This document shows, piece after piece, positions 10,061 through 19,106 of a stretch of DNA of 64,000 bases. The DNA comes from an uncultured Candidatus Entotheonella sp. GTDB lineage: Bacteria; Tectomicrobia; Entotheonellia; Entotheonellales; Entotheonellaceae. Position numbers and translations under genes: made by a program. The stretch's first letter is position 1; the number at the start of each line of letters is the position of its first letter. The notes under the pieces were generated by a model. The model was given only the letters and a program-made list of their open reading frames with translations. It was not told the DNA's origin and made no database searches. Where the stretch lies: assembly GCA_951828535.1 (NCBI GenBank), contig OX639990.1, positions 3,211,300-3,275,299 of the forward strand, written 5' to 3'.

Positions 10061-10115
10061 AGTATCTCCCCGGTGAGGCAATTGCCTCCCCCAGTTGCAG
10101 CTGGTTGGGGATACT
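10061..10115. promoter_or_regulatory. Nested inverted repeats upstream of the Rep-like gene
   Basis: A perfect 14 bp palindrome GAGGCAATTGCCTC lies at 10075-10088. It is enclosed by imperfect outer arms AGTATCTCCCC (10061-10071) and GGGGATACT (10107-10115), with a further small palindrome CAGTTGCAGCTG between. It begins about 20 bp upstream of the GTG start at 10039, a position suited to an operator or origin element for that gene. Confidence 0.5.
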
Positions 10116-10135
10116 GGTTTGGAGCGACGTCTTGC

Positions 10136-10166
10136 CTGCCCCCATTTGTCGCTCAAATGGGGGCAG
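10136..10166. repeat. Perfect 13 bp inverted repeat with 5 nt loop
   Basis: The arms CTGCCCCCATTTG (10136-10148) and CAAATGGGGGCAG (10154-10166) are exact reverse complements separated by TCGCT. There is no following T-run on either strand, so it is not a standard terminator. Together with the palindromes at 10061-10115 it may be part of a plasmid origin, a transfer origin or an operator. Confidence 0.6.
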
Positions 10167-10299
10167 TGGCTTCTCTACGCCTCTTCGCCTGGTCGCTTTG
10201 GTTTTCCTTCCTCAGTTGGCATGAGACTGTCCGCCAAATTGTCCGTGTTCTAGCGGTCGAGATTTCCACGGAAGATTCGGCACTGCCCACCTAACGGAT

Positions 10300-10339
10300 G
10301 GAAATAAGAGGAAATGAGCGGAAATCAGGGGAAGATTCG
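10300..10339. repeat. Four-copy 10 bp tandem repeat (GGAAATNAGN) before obgE
   Basis: Successive units read GGAAATAAGA, GGAAATGAGC, GGAAATCAGG and GGAAGATTCG. The last unit is part of GGAAGATTCGGC (10330-10341), which also occurs at 10270-10281. The array sits where accessory DNA meets the core gene obgE and may mark an integration boundary. Confidence 0.5.
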
Positions 10340-10345
10340 GCGGGG

Positions 10346-11356
10346 GTGAGTTTCTTGTTCGTTGACGAAGCCAAAATTTTCGTGCGCGGCGGCAACGGCG
10401 GCAACGGCTGCATGAGTTTCCGCCGCGAAAAGTTCGTGCCGCGCGGCGGGCCCGACGGCGGCAACGGCGGCGGCGGCGGTCACGTCATCATGCAGGGCGA
10501 CGCAGCGCTGCACACCCTTCTGGATTTGCGATACCGCACCTACAACATGGCGGAACGGGGCCGGCACGGCAAGGGCAAGGACATGCACGGCCGGCGCGGT
10601 GACGATTGCGTCATACGGGTCCCCCTCGGCACGATCTGCCGCGATGCGGAAAGTGAGGCGGTGCTGTGGGACTTCCAGTCGCAGGGCGAGCGCTTCATCG
10701 CGGCGCGTGGCGGCAGAGGCGGACGCGGCAACGCCACTTTTGCCAGCTCAACGAACCGGGCGCCGCGGCAAGCTACCGACGGCGCCTTGGGCGAGGAGCG
10801 CTGGTTGCTTCTCGAGCTGAAATTGCTGGCCGACGTCGGGCTGCTCGGCTTTCCCAACGCCGGCAAATCCACCCTGATCTCCCGCCTGTCGGCCGCCACC
10901 CCCAAAATTGCTCCCTATCCGTTTACCACCCTGACGCCTAATCTCGGCGTGGTGGCCCTGCCCGACTATGCGTCGTGCGTAATGGCGGACATCCCCGGCT
11001 TGGTGCCCGACGCCCACAAGGGCAAGGGGCTGGGCCTCGAATTTCTCAGACACATCGACCGCACCCGCGTGCTGGTGCACCTGCTGGACCTGGGCGCTCA
11101 GGAGCACGGCAGAACGCCGTGGGAGGATTTCACGGCGATCAATCACGAACTGGCCTGCTTCAGACCGGATTTGGCACAGCGCCCGCAGATCGTTGTGGCA
11201 TCCAAGATGGACCTGCCGGAGGCGCAGCAGCGCCTGCCGGAGATGCAATGTCTGTTCGCCGCCCAGGGTCTGGAGGTGGTGCCGATTTCGGCGGTCACCG
11301 GCGCCGGCCTGGACACGCTGGTGCAGCGGCTGGCGCTCCAACTGAAGGCGGCGTGA
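10346..11356 (+). CDS. obgE: Obg/CgtA GTPase
   Basis: Obg is a ribosome-associated GTPase needed for 50S assembly and stress control. The glycine-rich N-terminal Obg fold begins FVDEAKIFVRGG and continues with RGGPDGGNGG. The G domain has G1 GFPNAGKST, the switch region TTLTPNLGVV, G3 DIPGL, G4 SKMD (usually NKxD) and G5 SAVTGAG. I choose GTG at 10346 because family members start one or two residues before FVDEAKI; the in-frame ATG at 10298 would add a non-conserved extension overlapping the tandem repeat. About 336 residues. Its usual upstream partners rplU and rpmA are absent; accessory DNA abuts it instead. proB follows after 26 bp. Confidence 0.95.
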   Translation: MSFLFVDEAKIFVRGGNGGNGCMSFRREKFVPRGGPDGGNGGGGGHVIMQGDAALHTLLDLRYRTYNMAERGRHGKGKDMHGRRGDDCVIRVPLGTICRDAESEAVLWDFQSQGERFIAARGGRGGRGNATFASSTNRAPRQATDGALGEERWLLLELKLLADVGLLGFPNAGKSTLISRLSAATPKIAPYPFTTLTPNLGVVALPDYASCVMADIPGLVPDAHKGKGLGLEFLRHIDRTRVLVHLLDLGAQEHGRTPWEDFTAINHELACFRPDLAQRPQIVVASKMDLPEAQQRLPEMQCLFAAQGLEVVPISAVTGAGLDTLVQRLALQLKAA

Positions 11357-11382
11357 AACAAGGCTGAGGAGAAAGACACCCC

Positions 11383-12489
11383 ATGGCAAACGGCGAGCGC
11401 CTGGTGGTGAAGGTAGGCAGCGGCCTGCTGCGCGATCCCGGCGGCGGGCTACGGGATGACGTGGTTCGGCACATCGTCAGGCAGATCGTCAGCCTGCGCG
11501 ACGCAGGCCGCGAGGTCATCCTGGTGTCCTCGGGGGCCATTGCGCTCGGCATCCAGGTGCTGGGTCAGGCGAGTATTCCCAAGGCGATCACCCACCAGCA
11601 GGCAGCCGCGGCGATCGGTCAGGGACACCTGATTCGTATCTACGAGGACCTGTTTGCCGACTTCGGCAAGAAGGCCGCGCAGGTCCTGTTGACGCACGAT
11701 GACCTGCGCGTGCGCAGGCGCTATCTCAACGCACGTAACACGCTGCTCGTGTTGCTGCAGTACGGCGTCGTTCCGGTGATCAACGAAAACGACACCGTGT
11801 CGGTGGACGAAATCCGCTTCGGCGACAACGACGTGCTGGCCGCCATGGTATGCAACCTCGTGGACGCCGACCGCCTGATTATCCTGACGAGCGTCGACGG
11901 CTTGTACACCGCCGACCCCTCGCTGCACCCCGAGGCGAGGCTCATTCCGCGCGTGGACGACATCGACAGCATTGAGGCGCTGGCCAGCTCCGCCACGCAC
12001 GCCACCGGCAAGGGCGGCATGGCCACCAAGATCCGCGCCGCCAGGATGGCCGGAGCCACCGGCGTTCATACCCACATTGCCAACGGATTCGAGCCCGACA
12101 GCGTGCTGCGCGTGCTGGCCGGGGAGGCCGTGGGCACCCACATCACGCCGCCGGAGACGCCGCGCCTGTCGAGCCGTAAGCGCTGGATCGGCTACGCGCT
12201 GAAGGCGCGCGGCGAGATCCGCGTGGACAACGGCGCCAAGCGGGCGCTCACCACCCAGGGCCGCAGCCTGCTGCCGTCGGGAATCGTTGCGGTCTCCGGC
12301 ACGTTCTTCTTTGGTGACGCCGTTTATTGCGTCGACACCAACGCGCACCGATTCGCCCAAGGGCTGGTGAATTACAGCGCCGCCGAGCTGCAGGCCATTC
12401 GCGGCCAGCACACCTCGCGCATCGAGCCCATCCTGGGTGCCAAGGCGTATGACGAAGTGATCCACCGGGACAATCTGGTGCTGCTATAA
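11383..12489 (+). CDS. proB: Glutamate 5-kinase
   Basis: ProB phosphorylates L-glutamate with ATP, the first step of proline synthesis. The 368-residue protein has the amino-acid kinase fold: LVVKVGSGLL at the N-terminus, VSSGAIALG, INENDTVSVDE and FGDNDVLAA, and the nucleotide-site segment ATGKGGMATKI. It ends in a C-terminal PUA domain (from about residue 275), as in the long bacterial form. GAGGAGAAAG lies upstream of the ATG. It follows obgE closely and precedes rsfS by 9 bp, so an obgE-proB-rsfS operon is likely. proA and nadD, often found nearby, are not in this cluster. Confidence 0.95.
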   Translation: MANGERLVVKVGSGLLRDPGGGLRDDVVRHIVRQIVSLRDAGREVILVSSGAIALGIQVLGQASIPKAITHQQAAAAIGQGHLIRIYEDLFADFGKKAAQVLLTHDDLRVRRRYLNARNTLLVLLQYGVVPVINENDTVSVDEIRFGDNDVLAAMVCNLVDADRLIILTSVDGLYTADPSLHPEARLIPRVDDIDSIEALASSATHATGKGGMATKIRAARMAGATGVHTHIANGFEPDSVLRVLAGEAVGTHITPPETPRLSSRKRWIGYALKARGEIRVDNGAKRALTTQGRSLLPSGIVAVSGTFFFGDAVYCVDTNAHRFAQGLVNYSAAELQAIRGQHTSRIEPILGAKAYDEVIHRDNLVLL

Positions 12490-12498
12490 GGAGACGGC

Positions 12499-12900
12499 AT
12501 GGACCTATCCCTGGACGAACGAACCCGCATTTGCGTTCTGGCGGCCGACAGCCGACAGGCCGACGACATCGTTGCGCTCGACATGACGCCGCATTCGTCC
12601 ATCGCCGACCGTTTCGTTATTTGCCAAGGGAGGTCCGACCGTCAGGTCAAAGCCATCGCGGATGCGGTGGAGGAACAACTGGGTAAGAACGGGGAGAAGC
12701 CGCGGGCCATGGAGGGGTATCAAACCGGTTCGTGGATTCTGATCGACTACGTGGACTTGGTTGTCCACGTTTTCGATCCCGAGACCCGGGAGTTTTACGG
12801 CCTCGAACGCTTGTGGGGACACGCCGACCAAGTGGCCATTCCAGAATTGCCTACCTCTCATCCGCCAGCCTCAGAATCCCTGCTTGTCGAAAAGAGTTAG
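12499..12900 (+). CDS. rsfS: Ribosomal silencing factor RsfS
   Basis: RsfS (YbeB/Iojap family) binds L14 on the 50S subunit and blocks subunit joining under nutrient limitation. The family core is clear: DIVALDMT near residue 23, [18 protein letters not shown], then [21 protein letters not shown] and a Tyr-containing EFYGLERLW. The 133-residue length fits, with a short non-conserved C-terminal tail. GGAG lies 7 bases upstream. Its 3' end overlaps the convergent purF gene by 30 bp. Confidence 0.93.
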   Translation: MDLSLDERTRICVLAADSRQADDIVALDMTPHSSIADRFVICQGRSDRQVKAIADAVEEQLGKNGEKPRAMEGYQTGSWILIDYVDLVVHVFDPETREFYGLERLWGHADQVAIPELPTSHPPASESLLVEKS

Positions 12901-14283
12901 CTGGTGCAGGTCGTCCCGCCACGGCGTGTGCACGGGATACTGGCCCGTGAAGCAGGCGCTGCAATAGCCCTGCTCCTGCTGGCGCGCCACCTCCATCATG
13001 CCCTCGTGACTGAGATAGGCCAGGCTGTCGGCCTGGAAATAGCTGCAGATATGCTCCACCGAGTAGCTTGAGGCGATCAACTCCTCATGCGTTGGCGTGT
13101 CGATGCCGTAGAGACACGGATGCGTGATGGGCGGTGAGCTGATGCGCATGTGCACCTCCTTGGCGCCCGCCTGCCGGAGCATGCTCACCAGCTTCTTGCT
13201 GGTGGTGCCGCGCACGATCGAATCGTCGACAATGACGACGCGCTTGCCTTCCAGCAAGCCGTGGATGGTATTGAGCTTGATCTTGACGCCAAAGTGCCGG
13301 ATGGCCTGCTGCGGCTCGATGAACGTGCGGCCCACGTAGTGGTTGCGGATGAGGCCGGTATCGAACGGGATGCCCGCCTCCTCGGCGTAACCGAGCGCCG
13401 CGGGCAAGCCGGAATCGGGCACCGGGATCACCACGTCGGCGTCGACCGGCGCCTCGCGGGCCAGTTGACGGCCAAACGCCTTGCGGGTGAGGTAGACGTT
13501 GTGCCCGAATACCTGGCTGTCGGGGCGAGCAAAGTAGATAAGCTCGAACACGCAGTGCTGGGGCGGCCGGGTGGGAAAGGGGAAGTAGGACTGCACGCCT
13601 TCCTGCGAGATACGCACCAGCTCGCCCGGCTGCACGTCTCGCACGTACGTCGCCTCGATGAGGTCGAGGGCGCAGGTCTCCGACGCCACCACATGGCCGG
13701 TCTGCAGCCGTCCGAGGCACAGAGGCCGGAAGCCGTACGGGTCGCGCACCGCGATGATTTCGTGGGGGTTCATGATCAGCAGCGAATAGGCGCCCTGGAC
13801 CTGTTGCAGCGCCTCCACGACGCTATCCAACAGGTGCCCGGCCTGCGAACGCGCCATGAGGTGCAGGATGACCTCGGTGTCGCTGGTGGATCGGAAGATG
13901 GAACCGTCGGCCTCCAGGCTGGTGCGCATGCGGGCGGCATTGACGAGGTTGCCGTTGTGGGCGATGGCCAGCGAGCCGCGGGCGTAATCGACGAACAGCG
14001 GTTGGGCGTTGCGCAGGGTGGATAAGCCCGTGGTGGCGTACCGGTTGTGGCCGATCGCCAAGTATCCCGGCAGGCGAGCCAGGCGGTCCTCGGTAAACAC
14101 GTCGTTGACGCGCCCCATGCCCACTTCGGCATGCATGGTCTCGCCGTCCGAAGACACGATGCCGGTGCTTTCCTGGCCGCGGTGCTGCAGCGCGTAAAGC
14201 CCCAGATAGGTCAGCTTGGCGGCCTCGGCCGGGCCGTATACACCCACAATGGCACATTCGTCGTGAAGCTTATCCGCGTCCAC
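12871..14283 (-). CDS. purF: Amidophosphoribosyltransferase
   Basis: PurF makes phosphoribosylamine from PRPP and glutamine, the first committed purine step. The N-terminal nucleophile is the Cys in DECAIVG at residue 10, so a nine-residue propeptide must be removed, as in the Bacillus-type enzyme. LQHRGQES and GHNRYATTG belong to the glutaminase domain. [14 protein letters not shown] is the PRPP-binding loop. The cysteines in QHCVFE, THPCLYG and YCSACF fit an Fe-S cluster form, unlike the E. coli enzyme. 470 residues. It overlaps radC by 14 bp at its start and rsfS by 30 bp at its end. Confidence 0.95.
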   Translation of the reverse strand: MDADKLHDECAIVGVYGPAEAAKLTYLGLYALQHRGQESTGIVSSDGETMHAEVGMGRVNDVFTEDRLARLPGYLAIGHNRYATTGLSTLRNAQPLFVDYARGSLAIAHNGNLVNAARMRTSLEADGSIFRSTSDTEVILHLMARSQAGHLLDSVVEALQQVQGAYSLLIMNPHEIIAVRDPYGFRPLCLGRLQTGHVVASETCALDLIEATYVRDVQPGELVRISQEGVQSYFPFPTRPPQHCVFELIYFARPDSQVFGHNVYLTRKAFGRQLAREAPVDADVVIPVPDSGLPAALGYAEEAGIPFDTGLIRNHYVGRTFIEPQQAIRHFGVKIKLNTIHGLLEGKRVVIVDDSIVRGTTSKKLVSMLRQAGAKEVHMRISSPPITHPCLYGIDTPTHEELIASSYSVEHICSYFQADSLAYLSHEGMMEVARQQEQGYCSACFTGQYPVHTPWRDDLHQLTLFDKQGF

Positions 14284-14995
14284 TGGTCAGCCACCCTTCG
14301 TCCTTGAAACTCACGTGGTCGTTACGTCCAACGATAATATGGTCCAGCACGGGGATGCCGATCGTCTCGCCGACTTCCAGCAGGCGGCGGGTCAGGGCGC
14401 GGTCCTCCGGGCTGGGCTGCGGGTCGCCGCTGGGATGGTTGTGCACGCAAATGATGGCGGCGGCGGAATCCCGGATGGCGGGGTTGAACACCTCGCGCGG
14501 GTGCACCACGCTGGCGTCGAGCGACCCCTGCGAGACCATCACGTCGCGCAGGAAGCGGTTCTTGCGGTCGAGCAGCAGGACTTGAAACTGCTCGCGCTTC
14601 TTGTCGGCGAGTCTGGGTATGTAGAAGCTGGCCACGTCCTCGCTGCAGCGGAACTGCTTGCGCTGCAAGGGGCCATCCTCCTTTTGCAAGCGGCGGCGGC
14701 CGAGCTCGAAAGCGGCCTTGATCTCGCACGCCTTGGCGGGCCCGATGCCCGGTGCCTCGCACAATTCGGCAACCGTGGCGTTGCTGATGGCCGAGAGATC
14801 GTTGTCGAACCGGTCAAGCAGACGGCGCGACAAGTCGACGGCGCTCGCCTTGCTGGCCGGGTCGCCGGTGCGCAGCACGATGGCCATGAGCTCGGCTTCG
14901 GACAGGTTGTCCTCGCCGAGCTGCAGAAGACGCTCGCGGGGACGCTCGCCCTCCGGCCAGTCCTTGATGGGTTGGTTGTATGGGCTTGCTGGCAT
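14270..14995 (-). CDS. radC: RadC-family JAB domain protein
   Basis: This 241-residue RadC homologue has an N-terminal UPF0758 helical part with a helix-hairpin-helix-like [15 protein letters not shown] (about residues 85-100). The C-terminal JAB/MPN metalloprotease-like domain carries the metal signature [14 protein letters not shown]. The N-terminal [15 protein letters not shown] is standard for the family. Despite the name, a role in DNA repair is not established. The last codons overlap purF by 14 bp, so both are probably transcribed together. Confidence 0.93.
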   Translation of the reverse strand: MPASPYNQPIKDWPEGERPRERLLQLGEDNLSEAELMAIVLRTGDPASKASAVDLSRRLLDRFDNDLSAISNATVAELCEAPGIGPAKACEIKAAFELGRRRLQKEDGPLQRKQFRCSEDVASFYIPRLADKKREQFQVLLLDRKNRFLRDVMVSQGSLDASVVHPREVFNPAIRDSAAAIICVHNHPSGDPQPSPEDRALTRRLLEVGETIGIPVLDHIIVGRNDHVSFKDEGWLTSGRG

Positions 14996-15099
14996 GGGTG
15001 CGGCACCGGTTGTTTTGGCGGGAACGGCCGGCTTTTGCCGGCGTCAAGTCTGGCAGTGTACCAGATTCCCCGGGCAAGTACACGGCGGCGCGGCGGCGG

Positions 15100-15128
15100 T
15101 TGACCTGCGGCTGCTTCGTCTCTATAGT
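15100..15128 (+). promoter_or_regulatory. Sigma-70 promoter for fabI
   Basis: TTGACC at 15100-15105 and TATAGT at 15123-15128 are separated by 17 bp. This places a transcript start about 45 bases upstream of the fabI ATG. It is divergent from radC. Confidence 0.65.
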
Positions 15129-15179
15129 CCCTTTAACCGCCTGCTTTCCGCCATCCATCACGCTAAGGAACAACCCCCC

Positions 15180-15956
15180 ATGAATGTTCTCGACCTGAGC
15201 GGCAAGACAGCCCTGGTGCTGGGTATTGCCAACCGTTGGTCCATTGCCTACGCCATTGGCTCATTGCTGCAGGCGCACGGCGTGCAGGTGGCGGTCACGT
15301 ACCAGAACGAGCGGGTTGCCGACGAGGTGCTGAAACTCACCGGCGACTGGCCGGGCGTGCTGCCGCTGGCGTGCGAGTTGACCGACGACGCGCAGGTCGA
15401 GGCGGTGTTCGAACGCCTCAAGAACGAGTTTGGCAGCCTCAACTACCTGATTCACTGCATCGCCTTCGCCGAGCGCAGCGAGCTGCAAGGGCCGTTTCGC
15501 AACATCTCGCGCGGCGGCTTCCATACTTCGCTGGACATCAGCGCCTACTCGCTCATCGGCGCGGCACAGCGAGCGGCGCCGATGATGCCGGCCGGCGACA
15601 GCAGCATCCTCACCCTCACCTACATGGCCAGCGAGCGCGTCGTGCCCAACTACAACGTCATGGCGCTGGCCAAGGCCGCCCTGGAAAACAGCGTGCGCTA
15701 CCTGGCGAGCGACCTGGGGCCGCTGGGCATCCGCGTCAACGCCATTTCCGCAGGGCCGGTGCGCACCGCCTCGGCACGAGCCATCAGCGGCTTTACCGAC
15801 ATGCTCAAGCAACACGCCGAAAAATCCCCCCTGCGCCGCAACGTCAGCGCCGAGGAAGTGGGCAAGGCAGCCCTCTACCTGTGCAGCGACCTCGCCAGCG
15901 GCGTGACCGGCACGGTGCATTTCGTCGACGGCGGCTACCACATTCTGGGAGCGTAA
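15180..15956 (+). CDS. fabI: Enoyl-[acyl-carrier-protein] reductase (NADH)
   Basis: FabI reduces trans-2-enoyl-ACP in the last step of each fatty-acid elongation cycle. The 258-residue protein shows the FabI-specific glycine-rich start LSGKTALVLGIANRWSIAYA. The catalytic Tyr and Lys are in YMASERVVPNYNVMALAKAA, and the C-terminal SGVTGTVHFVDGGYHILG is canonical. The ATG at 15180 is chosen because AAGGAA lies 10 bases upstream and the family starts here; longer in-frame ORF sequence upstream is only readthrough. The MFS gene follows after 30 bp. Confidence 0.96.
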   Translation: MNVLDLSGKTALVLGIANRWSIAYAIGSLLQAHGVQVAVTYQNERVADEVLKLTGDWPGVLPLACELTDDAQVEAVFERLKNEFGSLNYLIHCIAFAERSELQGPFRNISRGGFHTSLDISAYSLIGAAQRAAPMMPAGDSSILTLTYMASERVVPNYNVMALAKAALENSVRYLASDLGPLGIRVNAISAGPVRTASARAISGFTDMLKQHAEKSPLRRNVSAEEVGKAALYLCSDLASGVTGTVHFVDGGYHILGA

Positions 15957-15986
15957 CCGCCGCCCGAACCGCAACCAGGGACCCCG

Positions 15987-17567
15987 ATGGCTGAAAATGC
16001 CCAACCCGCGCCGCAATATACGGTCATGGGACTCGACACACGGGCGCCCTCCTACAAGTGGCTGGTGGCCGCCGTCGTGTTGCTGGCCGGCAGCACCCAG
16101 ACGTTCGCCGGCAACAGCGTCAACCTCGCCATTCCTCGCCTCATGGCCGCTTTCGGCACCGACTTGGCCACCGCCCAATGGGTCACCACCAGTTTCCTGA
16201 TTACCCGCACCCTGGTCACGCCGGTCCTCGGCTGGCTCGGCAGCCTCATGGGCAACCGCAACCTGTTCGTGGCCATGCTGGTGACGTTCGTCATCGCCAG
16301 CCTGGGCTGCAGTTTTGCGCCGAATTTGCCAATCCTGATCCTCTGCCGGCTGTTGCAGGGCTGCGCCACCGGACCGATGGAGGGGCTGACCGCCGTCATC
16401 CTGGTGCAGACGTTTCCGGCGCGGCAGCGGGGGACGGCGCTCGGGCTGCGTTCGATCGGCTGGTCGGCGGGGCAAATCGTTTCGTTTACCGCCGGCGGCT
16501 ACCTGATGGAGCAGTTGTCGTGGCGGGTGCTGTTTCTGCTGGGCATCCCGACCGGCGTGCTGGCTGCCGTTCTGGGCTGGCTGATGCTTCCACAGCAGCG
16601 GGAGTATCGGGGCGAGCCGGTCGATTACCCCGGCCTGCTGAGTCTGGGCGGCTTTCTGGTTCCCCTGCTGCTGCTCATCAGCCTGGGGCGCCGGGCGGAC
16701 GTGGAGACGTGGATGCTCGTGCTGCTGGGTCTGGGGGCGCTGCTGGGCGGCGGGTGCTTCGTGCTGCGTGAGCTGCTGGCGGCCTTTCCGGCGGTCAACT
16801 TGCGGCTGTTTACGCGGCCTGCGTTCGGCGTCATCTGCGCCACGGCGTTCTTCAACAGCCTGGGGCTGTTCGGCGCCCAGTTCATGGTGCCGATCTTTCT
16901 GCAGCAGGTAATCGGCCTGACGCCGCTGCAAGCTGGTCTGGCCATCGTACCGGCCCTCGCCGTCTCGGCCATGACCGGCGTCCTCATCGGGCGGCTTACC
17001 GACGTGATGCCGCCGTCGCTTCTGGTGCTTGGCGGCCTGGCGGCGCTTACCAGCGTCTTCTACATATTTTCCTCGGTGACGGCGTTGACCGCGGTGGGCG
17101 TACTGGTCGTTTACATCATGCTCTACCGCATCTGCATGCTGTGCATCTCCACCCCGATTACGGCCCTCAACGTCCGCATCCTCGGCACCCGCCAGGTACG
17201 CATGGGCCAGGGCCTGCTGGGCGTGGTTCGCAACATCGGCGCCTCCCTCGGCGTGACCGTGACCAGCGTGTTTTTCGAGCAGCGCCGGGCGCGGCACCAG
17301 CTATGGGGATACAACGCCTACGACGCCGGCGCGCCGGACCATCAGGCGACCCTGAGCCAGTTGGAAGACACCCTGACGCAGGAGGGCATCGAGGGCACAG
17401 CGACGAACCGCATGGCGCTGCGCGCCATCCAGCGGCAACTCGACGTTGAGGCCATTGCGGCCGGCTTCCGGGACAGTTTTCTCTTTGTGTGCGTGTGTTT
17501 TCTGATTTCGGCGCTGCCGATGGTGTGGCTCATGGCGCGGCGGCTCGACCGCGCCCAGGCGGGATGA
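15987..17567 (+). CDS. DHA2-family MFS drug:proton antiporter
   Basis: This 526-residue integral membrane protein has about 14 hydrophobic segments, the DHA2 (EmrB/QacA) topology. Motif-like features include NLAIPRLMAAFGTD near residue 45, WVTTSFLITRTLVTPVLGWL in TM2, and CRLLQGCATGPMEG in TM4. A hydrophilic segment at about 435-490 contains charged residues (LSQLEDTLTQEG), as in EmrB proteins. It exports hydrophobic compounds by proton antiport. No emrA-like adaptor is adjacent, so the partner is unknown. It may be co-transcribed with fabI. Confidence 0.88.
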   Translation: MAENAQPAPQYTVMGLDTRAPSYKWLVAAVVLLAGSTQTFAGNSVNLAIPRLMAAFGTDLATAQWVTTSFLITRTLVTPVLGWLGSLMGNRNLFVAMLVTFVIASLGCSFAPNLPILILCRLLQGCATGPMEGLTAVILVQTFPARQRGTALGLRSIGWSAGQIVSFTAGGYLMEQLSWRVLFLLGIPTGVLAAVLGWLMLPQQREYRGEPVDYPGLLSLGGFLVPLLLLISLGRRADVETWMLVLLGLGALLGGGCFVLRELLAAFPAVNLRLFTRPAFGVICATAFFNSLGLFGAQFMVPIFLQQVIGLTPLQAGLAIVPALAVSAMTGVLIGRLTDVMPPSLLVLGGLAALTSVFYIFSSVTALTAVGVLVVYIMLYRICMLCISTPITALNVRILGTRQVRMGQGLLGVVRNIGASLGVTVTSVFFEQRRARHQLWGYNAYDAGAPDHQATLSQLEDTLTQEGIEGTATNRMALRAIQRQLDVEAIAAGFRDSFLFVCVCFLISALPMVWLMARRLDRAQAG

Positions 17568-17580
17568 GAATATTGGATTT

Positions 17581-17715
17581 AAAGTGGTTCCCGTTTGAAA
17601 CCCAGAATATCTCGAAATACAGGGCGAGGTCGAATATTGGCCATAAAACCCGAGGCCAAACCGTAACGGTCCTGCCACACGCGGGCTATCCATGACCAAC
17701 CTTCTTGGTCTCAGT
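17581..17715 (+). repeat. Left copy of the imperfect direct repeat flanking the defence island
   Basis: This ~135 bp sequence aligns in direct orientation with 24540-24680. Shared blocks in the same order are AAAGTGG, ACCCAGAAT, TTGGCC, ACCGTAACGGT, GGCTATCCATGA and TTCTTGGTCTCA. ACCGTAACGGT is itself palindromic. It contains no ORF. It may be a degenerate IS end, a MITE or an attachment-like site. Confidence 0.7.
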
Positions 17716-17864
17716 ATGCATATACATGAGGTTGATAGTAAAGTGACTTCATCGCAGAATATGGACCGGACTAAGTTGTTCATCGAATTGGTTCCTTTGC
17801 TTGGTTTTTAAGATCTTCGGGATAAAGATGCCTTTGAGCTTTCGCTAACTCGCGATGATGGAAA

Positions 17865-18965
17865 GTGGAGAGAAGAAACACGGTGGGTGACCCCTCGAGA
17901 CATTCGGAAACTACCATCAAGGAAAACCCTAACGGCTCGTTTGTGTGGAAGCCCCAACTAACGGCAGGCTGCTTGTTTAGTGGAATGGGGGGATTTGCTT
18001 CCGGCCTGCTCCAAGCCGGTTTTTCGATCCGTTGGGCCAGCGACAGCGATACGTATGCTTGCACTGCGTTCCGTCACCGCTTTCCTGATATCCCGTTAGT
18101 AGAAAAGGATGTTCGCGAGCTTTCTGTGAAGAAGGAGGGCTTGTCGGCGGTTCAGATACTGGCGGCAGGATTTCCATGCCAGAGTTTCTCCCAGGCGGGA
18201 AGCCGGGGCGGTTTCGAAGACCCTCGTGGCGCGTTATTTTTTGAGATTCCGCGTTTGATAGAGGAATTCAAACCGGCGGATCGACCCGCCTTAGTGATTC
18301 TGGAAAACGTGCCGAATCTACTATACGGCGCTGATGGTGTCTGGTTCGATCAAGTTCGACGCGCCTTGCGCCAAGCGGGCTATTGGTTCAGAGAACAATC
18401 ATGTTGGACGGTGAATGTAAAAGACACGACGGACTTACCGCAGGATCGCGAAAGGCTGTTTATGGTTGCGGCGTCACGAACGTTTTTCACGCACAATCCC
18501 TTCTCCCCTCCTTCAATTGCCGGAAACGGCAGCGGCACCGTCCTCCGTCCCCTAGACACGCTCGTCGACCGCACAAAGCAAGGAGCTGAAGATGGATACC
18601 TGTCCCCCGGTAACCGTTACTACAAGATGATCGACAAAGCGATGGCTTCCGGCGAGTCGGACGCGAACATCTATCAATTGCGACGTTCATATGTTAGAGA
18701 GAAAAAAAAGGGGCTTTGTCCAACCTTGACGGCGAACATGGGAATAGGCGGTCACAATGTGCCATTCGTCCGCGATCGGTGGGGCATTCGCCGACTAAGT
18801 GTCGATGAAGTGGCGCGATTCCAAGGATTTGATGCCGGCGCTGAACTCTTTCCCTCCATACCCCTGCCTGAGCAATACCGCCTGTTGGGAAACGCGGTGT
18901 GCGTACATCTCGCGCGCATAATCGGACGAGCGTGTGCAGAAATCCTAAACCGAGGACATCAATAA
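17865..18965 (+). CDS. DNA (cytosine-5) methyltransferase
   Basis: This 366-residue C5 methyltransferase carries the family motifs in order: LFSGMGGFASGL (motif I, SAM), GFPCQSFSQAG (motif IV, catalytic Cys), ENVPNLL (motif VI), QDRERLFMVA (motif VIII), RRLSVDEVARFQGF (motif IX) and YRLLGNAVCVHLA (motif X). A GTG at 17865 is taken as start; a later start nearer KPQLTAG is possible. It is the first gene of the defence operon, and the ATPase gene starts at the next base after its stop codon. A vsr gene at the operon end is the usual companion of C5 methylases. Confidence 0.93.
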   Translation: MERRNTVGDPSRHSETTIKENPNGSFVWKPQLTAGCLFSGMGGFASGLLQAGFSIRWASDSDTYACTAFRHRFPDIPLVEKDVRELSVKKEGLSAVQILAAGFPCQSFSQAGSRGGFEDPRGALFFEIPRLIEEFKPADRPALVILENVPNLLYGADGVWFDQVRRALRQAGYWFREQSCWTVNVKDTTDLPQDRERLFMVAASRTFFTHNPFSPPSIAGNGSGTVLRPLDTLVDRTKQGAEDGYLSPGNRYYKMIDKAMASGESDANIYQLRRSYVREKKKGLCPTLTANMGIGGHNVPFVRDRWGIRRLSVDEVARFQGFDAGAELFPSIPLPEQYRLLGNAVCVHLARIIGRACAEILNRGHQ

Positions 18966-19106
18966 ATGATTGACAAGATCGGCTGGAGGTTCCCGCCGAC
19001 GAACGGCGGGGCGGGCGACGGTTTCAACGACTCGGGAATCGCACACTTCAAAGGTTCACCGATATCGAGCCTCGCTCGGGAAACAATTCAGAATTCGCTT
19101 GACGCC

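Noticed and set aside
15261-17297. 678-codon ORF on the minus strand opposite fabI and the MFS gene
   Set aside because: Its translation is a His/Gln/Arg-rich low-complexity shadow. The plus strand encodes two well-recognised proteins there.
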